Below, piece after piece: positions 62,258 through 64,000 of a stretch of DNA of 64,000 bases (its first letter is position 1; every line of letters starts with the position of its first letter). The position numbers were made by a program, and so were the translations under genes. The stretch spans positions 1 to 64,000 of the forward strand of contig NZ_BAML01000004.1 of the NCBI RefSeq assembly GCF_000615845.1, in the 5' to 3' direction. The notes under the pieces were generated by a model, which was not told the origin of the DNA, ran no database searches, and worked only from the letters and a program-made list of their open reading frames with translations. The stretch comes from Ligilactobacillus hayakitensis DSM 18933 = JCM 14209 (GTDB lineage Bacteria; Bacillota; Bacilli; Lactobacillales; Lactobacillaceae).

Positions 62258-62527
62258 ATGGATAAGAAATTTGTAACGCATGATGAACTCAAAATTTCAC
62301 AGTTAGAAACTCAAAATAAAATTGATAAACTGAATTCTAAAATAGATAATTTATCCGAAAAGATAGATGAAAAGTTTAGTTCTATTCCAATGATGATTGA
62401 AAATGCGTTATATAAGGAACGTGAATATCAGCGAGAACAACAAAAAGAATGGCGCAGGTTCTTTTGGGGAACTATCGTTATTGGCTTATTTGGAGTTGGA
62501 ATTGCGATTATAGGATTGTTTAGATAA
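62258..62527 (+). CDS. Coiled-coil protein with C-terminal membrane anchor (89 aa)
   Basis: MDKKFVTHDELKISQLETQN, coiled coil (KIDKLNSKIDNLSEKIDEKF), then a membrane anchor FFWGTIVIGLFGVGIAIIGLF. A strong AAAGGAGG at 62240 decides ATG 62258. The frame is open from an ATG at 62147 coupled to the previous stop, which would add 37 residues. Similar proteins are frequent beside LAB prophage immunity genes. Function unknown; exclusion of other phages is possible. Confidence 0.6.
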   Translation: MDKKFVTHDELKISQLETQNKIDKLNSKIDNLSEKIDEKFSSIPMMIENALYKEREYQREQQKEWRRFFWGTIVIGLFGVGIAIIGLFR

Positions 62528-62624
62528 TCTAACTGAATGGTACGCTAAGCAATTAATTGAAACTATTGTCAACGAGATAAAAAAAGACCCTCAACGCTTT
62601 GTTGAAAGTCTAAAAAAGAGTTAA
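62528..62624 (+). pseudogene. Start-less small coding fragment
   Basis: The frame LTEWYAKQLIETIVNEIKKD followed by PQRFVESLKKS and a stop looks coding but has no ATG, GTG or TTG and no RBS. It is probably a remnant. Confidence 0.3.
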
Positions 62625-62648
62625 TAACCCGTCAAGAATGACGGGTTT
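62625..62648 (+). terminator. Terminator before the integrase gene
   Basis: AACCCGTCA and TGACGGGTT arms around AGAA with a weak T-rich tail. It separates the lysogeny operon from int. Confidence 0.65.
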
Positions 62649-62691
62649 AATTATAGGTCAAAAAGAACATTATTCTAAGGAGATGATTAAT

Positions 62692-63813
62692 ATGTATTTT
62701 CAAAAAAGAAATGACGTCTATAGATATTATGAACGTTATATAGATCCATATACACAAAAAAGAAAAACTGTAAGTATTACTTTATCTAGTAATTCAAAAC
62801 AAGCACAAAATAAAGCTATGAGATTACTTAACGAAAAAATAAGGAACAAAACGGCTTTAGCTAACGATAATATTATTGAAGGTAAAACATTAGCTAATCT
62901 GTTTGATGAATGGTTTCTAATATATAAACAGCAAGTTAGAAGGACCACTTATTTGGCAACAGTTGCAAATATCCAAACTCTATTAGGTGTCATCAATAAA
63001 GATACTTTATTATCTCAGCTTGATTCATCAATTTTAAGTCGTTCATTTGATGATCTGCTATTCAAACATGATTTATCAGCTAAATACGTTTCCATCATAA
63101 AAAGTAAGCTAAATCTGGCCATTAAATTTGCCATAAAACAAAATTATTTAAAAGATAATCCATTGGATAAAGTTGAACTTTCACCTAAAAAACCAAATCA
63201 TGGTACTAAAATAAAGGATAAATTTTTGGAAAAGGATGAGTTGACTAAACTCTTTGACTATATTCAAAAAAAGCACCCTAATTACGCTCCAATTTTTCAA
63301 TGGCTATATTTAACTGGTATGCGTGCTGGTGAGGCTCTAGCGTTAGATATGGATGATATTGAATACATTAACAATCAATATGTAGTACATGTAACTGGAA
63401 CATTAGAATATAAAAAAGTTAGTGTTACTGAACAGCACAAAACAGATACAACTAAAACTGCCGCTGGGATTAGAGATATAAACTTATCATCTCAAGCAGT
63501 TGAAATTTACCAAAAACAATTAGATAAATACGAATCTGGTTTTTTATTTCAAACTGCTAACGGAACCCCTTATCAAATATCTTCTTTGAATACAATTTTA
63601 AGAAATGCTAAAGATAAGCTAGGTATTGCCAAAAGATTATCCACTCATACATTTAGACACACTCATGTTTCAATGCTAGCTGCTTTAGGAGTACCGTTCT
63701 ATGTTATTCAAGATAGAGTTGGTCATGAAAATTCTAAGATGTTAGAACAAATTTATTTGCATGTTACCAAAGAGGCCAAGTTAAATTTAAACTCCCAATT
63801 AGAGAAACTTTGA
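62692..63813 (+). CDS. int: Tyrosine integrase
   Basis: Site-specific recombinase of 373 residues. An AP2-like arm-binding N-terminus (VYRYYERYIDPYTQKRKTVS) is followed by a SAM-like core-binding domain (about 80–170). The catalytic domain has LTGMRAGEALAL (Arg), HTFRHTHVSML (His, Arg), VGHENSKM (His) and the nucleophile Tyr in QIYLHVTK. ATG 62692 follows AAGGAG; a frame from 62638 would overlap the terminator. It lies beside attR and catalyses integration in rplS. Confidence 0.94.
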   Translation: MYFQKRNDVYRYYERYIDPYTQKRKTVSITLSSNSKQAQNKAMRLLNEKIRNKTALANDNIIEGKTLANLFDEWFLIYKQQVRRTTYLATVANIQTLLGVINKDTLLSQLDSSILSRSFDDLLFKHDLSAKYVSIIKSKLNLAIKFAIKQNYLKDNPLDKVELSPKKPNHGTKIKDKFLEKDELTKLFDYIQKKHPNYAPIFQWLYLTGMRAGEALALDMDDIEYINNQYVVHVTGTLEYKKVSVTEQHKTDTTKTAAGIRDINLSSQAVEIYQKQLDKYESGFLFQTANGTPYQISSLNTILRNAKDKLGIAKRLSTHTFRHTHVSMLAALGVPFYVIQDRVGHENSKMLEQIYLHVTKEAKLNLNSQLEKL

Positions 63814-63818
63814 AAAAG

Positions 63819-63837
63819 TGCTACCATTTTGCTACCA
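63819..63837 (+). promoter_or_regulatory. Integrase arm-type site candidates, right pair
   Basis: TGCTACCA (63819–63826) and TTGCTACCA (63829–63837), directly after the int stop and in the same orientation as the left pair. Confidence 0.65.
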
Positions 63838-63882
63838 TTTATTACTTCTCAATTAAAAATGACTCTCTTTCAAAAAATGCAT

Positions 63883-63914
63883 AAAAAAAGAAACCCTGCA
63901 ACAGCAAGGTTTCT
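63883..63914 (-). terminator. Phage-supplied terminator of rplS
   Basis: AGAAACC-TTGC and GCA-GGTTTCT pair around the loop, with a T-run on the minus strand. It replaces the host terminator now at 23135. Confidence 0.8.
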
Positions 63915-63921
63915 AACGCTT

Positions 63922-64000
63922 TTAGCCACGGCGACGTTCTGGAATACGAGCAGCCTTACCGTGTAATGCACGTAAGTAGTATAACTTAGCACGACGTACA
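63922..64000 (-). CDS. rplS: Ribosomal protein L19, C-terminal part
   Basis: The frame reads VRRAKLYYLRALHGKAARI then PERRRG and stop, the end of L19, a 50S subunit protein at the 30S interface. The gene continues past the window edge. The final codons are provided by phage DNA and restore a full C-terminus (RRRG against RRR in the displaced host end). Confidence 0.9.
   Translation of the reverse strand, partial: VRRAKLYYLRALHGKAARIPERRRG
63935..63975. other. attR core of the prophage
   Basis: Partner of the core at 23181–23221; 40 of 41 bases identical. It lies 122 bp from the int stop. Confidence 0.93.

Larger units (their letters stand above)
23181..63975. mobile_element. Siphovirus-type prophage integrated in rplS, about 40.75 kb
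   Basis: Bounded by the attL and attR cores. It contains a tyrosine integrase, repressor and ImmA pair, replication, packaging, HK97-type head, long-tail, baseplate and lysis modules in standard order. All structural modules are present. Visible defects are frameshifts in the BppU–SGNH protein, in fic and in a small early gene. Whether it can be induced cannot be judged from sequence. Confidence 0.95.

Noticed and set aside
62638-62691. Longer integrase starting at ATG 62638
   Set aside because: That start lies inside a terminator hairpin and lacks an RBS, whereas ATG 62692 has AAGGAG at good spacing and the usual integrase N-terminus.
1-64000. Insertion sequences or transposase genes
   Set aside because: No transposase motif was recognised on either strand.

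Overview
The window is AT-rich chromosomal DNA from a low-GC Gram-positive bacterium. The gene set points to Lactobacillaceae: an asnS–ypmB-like–dinG–dnaD neighbourhood, a complete mevalonate gene cluster, a C69 dipeptidase and lactobacilli-type phage modules. No species can be named from the sequence alone.

Layout. (1) 1–5041, leftward: start of dnaD, asnS, a DUF5590 (YpmB-like) gene, and dinG broken by a one-base frameshift. (2) 5129–9719, leftward: a cryptic phage remnant of SPP1-like head genes (truncated portal, MuF/gp7 head protein with an ADP-ribosyltransferase-like C-terminal domain, a candidate immunity gene, a frameshifted YjcQ-like gene, a scaffold protein). (3) 9753–22176: host genes, namely a rightward mevalonate operon (mvk, mvaD, mvaK2, fni), leftward rsmF-like, membrane-protein and hydrolase genes, a Cof-type phosphatase, lysA, a tautomerase, a C69 dipeptidase and a degenerate MBL-fold protein. 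(4) 22341–23089: a second scrap of the same head region, with shortened portal and MuF pieces followed by an intact CPCC-type cysteine-rich gene. (5) 23181–63975: a roughly 40.75 kb prophage inserted in the 3' end of rplS (L19), bounded by 41-bp core repeats that match at 40 of 41 positions.

Phage logic. From the right end inward the prophage carries a tyrosine integrase beside attR, then a rightward lysogeny block (cI-like repressor, ImmA-type peptidase, two unknown genes). Leftward from the switch come small membrane proteins, Cro-like and ORF6N antirepressor genes, a replication module (Gp157, helicase, AAA ATPase, DUF669, prim-pol, VapE, VRR-NUC) with a repeat array that looks like an origin, ArpU-like and mazEF genes, then HNH, terS and terL (a cos-type arrangement), HK97-type head genes, siphovirus tail genes with a programmed -1 frameshift, baseplate and SGNH proteins, holin and GH25 endolysin, and finally a Fic gene next to attL. 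At least three independently controlled cargo (moron) blocks are visible: fic, a three-gene cassette inside the tail module, and mazEF.

The most interesting points are the MuF polymorphic-toxin remnant with its probable immunity gene, plus a second orphan MuF scrap with a CPCC gene; the iteron-like array; paired integrase arm-site candidates at both prophage ends; a tRNA-like hairpin in a gene-free late region; and several single-base frameshifts (dinG, fic, the BppU–SGNH protein, yjcQ-like, a small KOW-like gene) that are either real decay or assembly errors.
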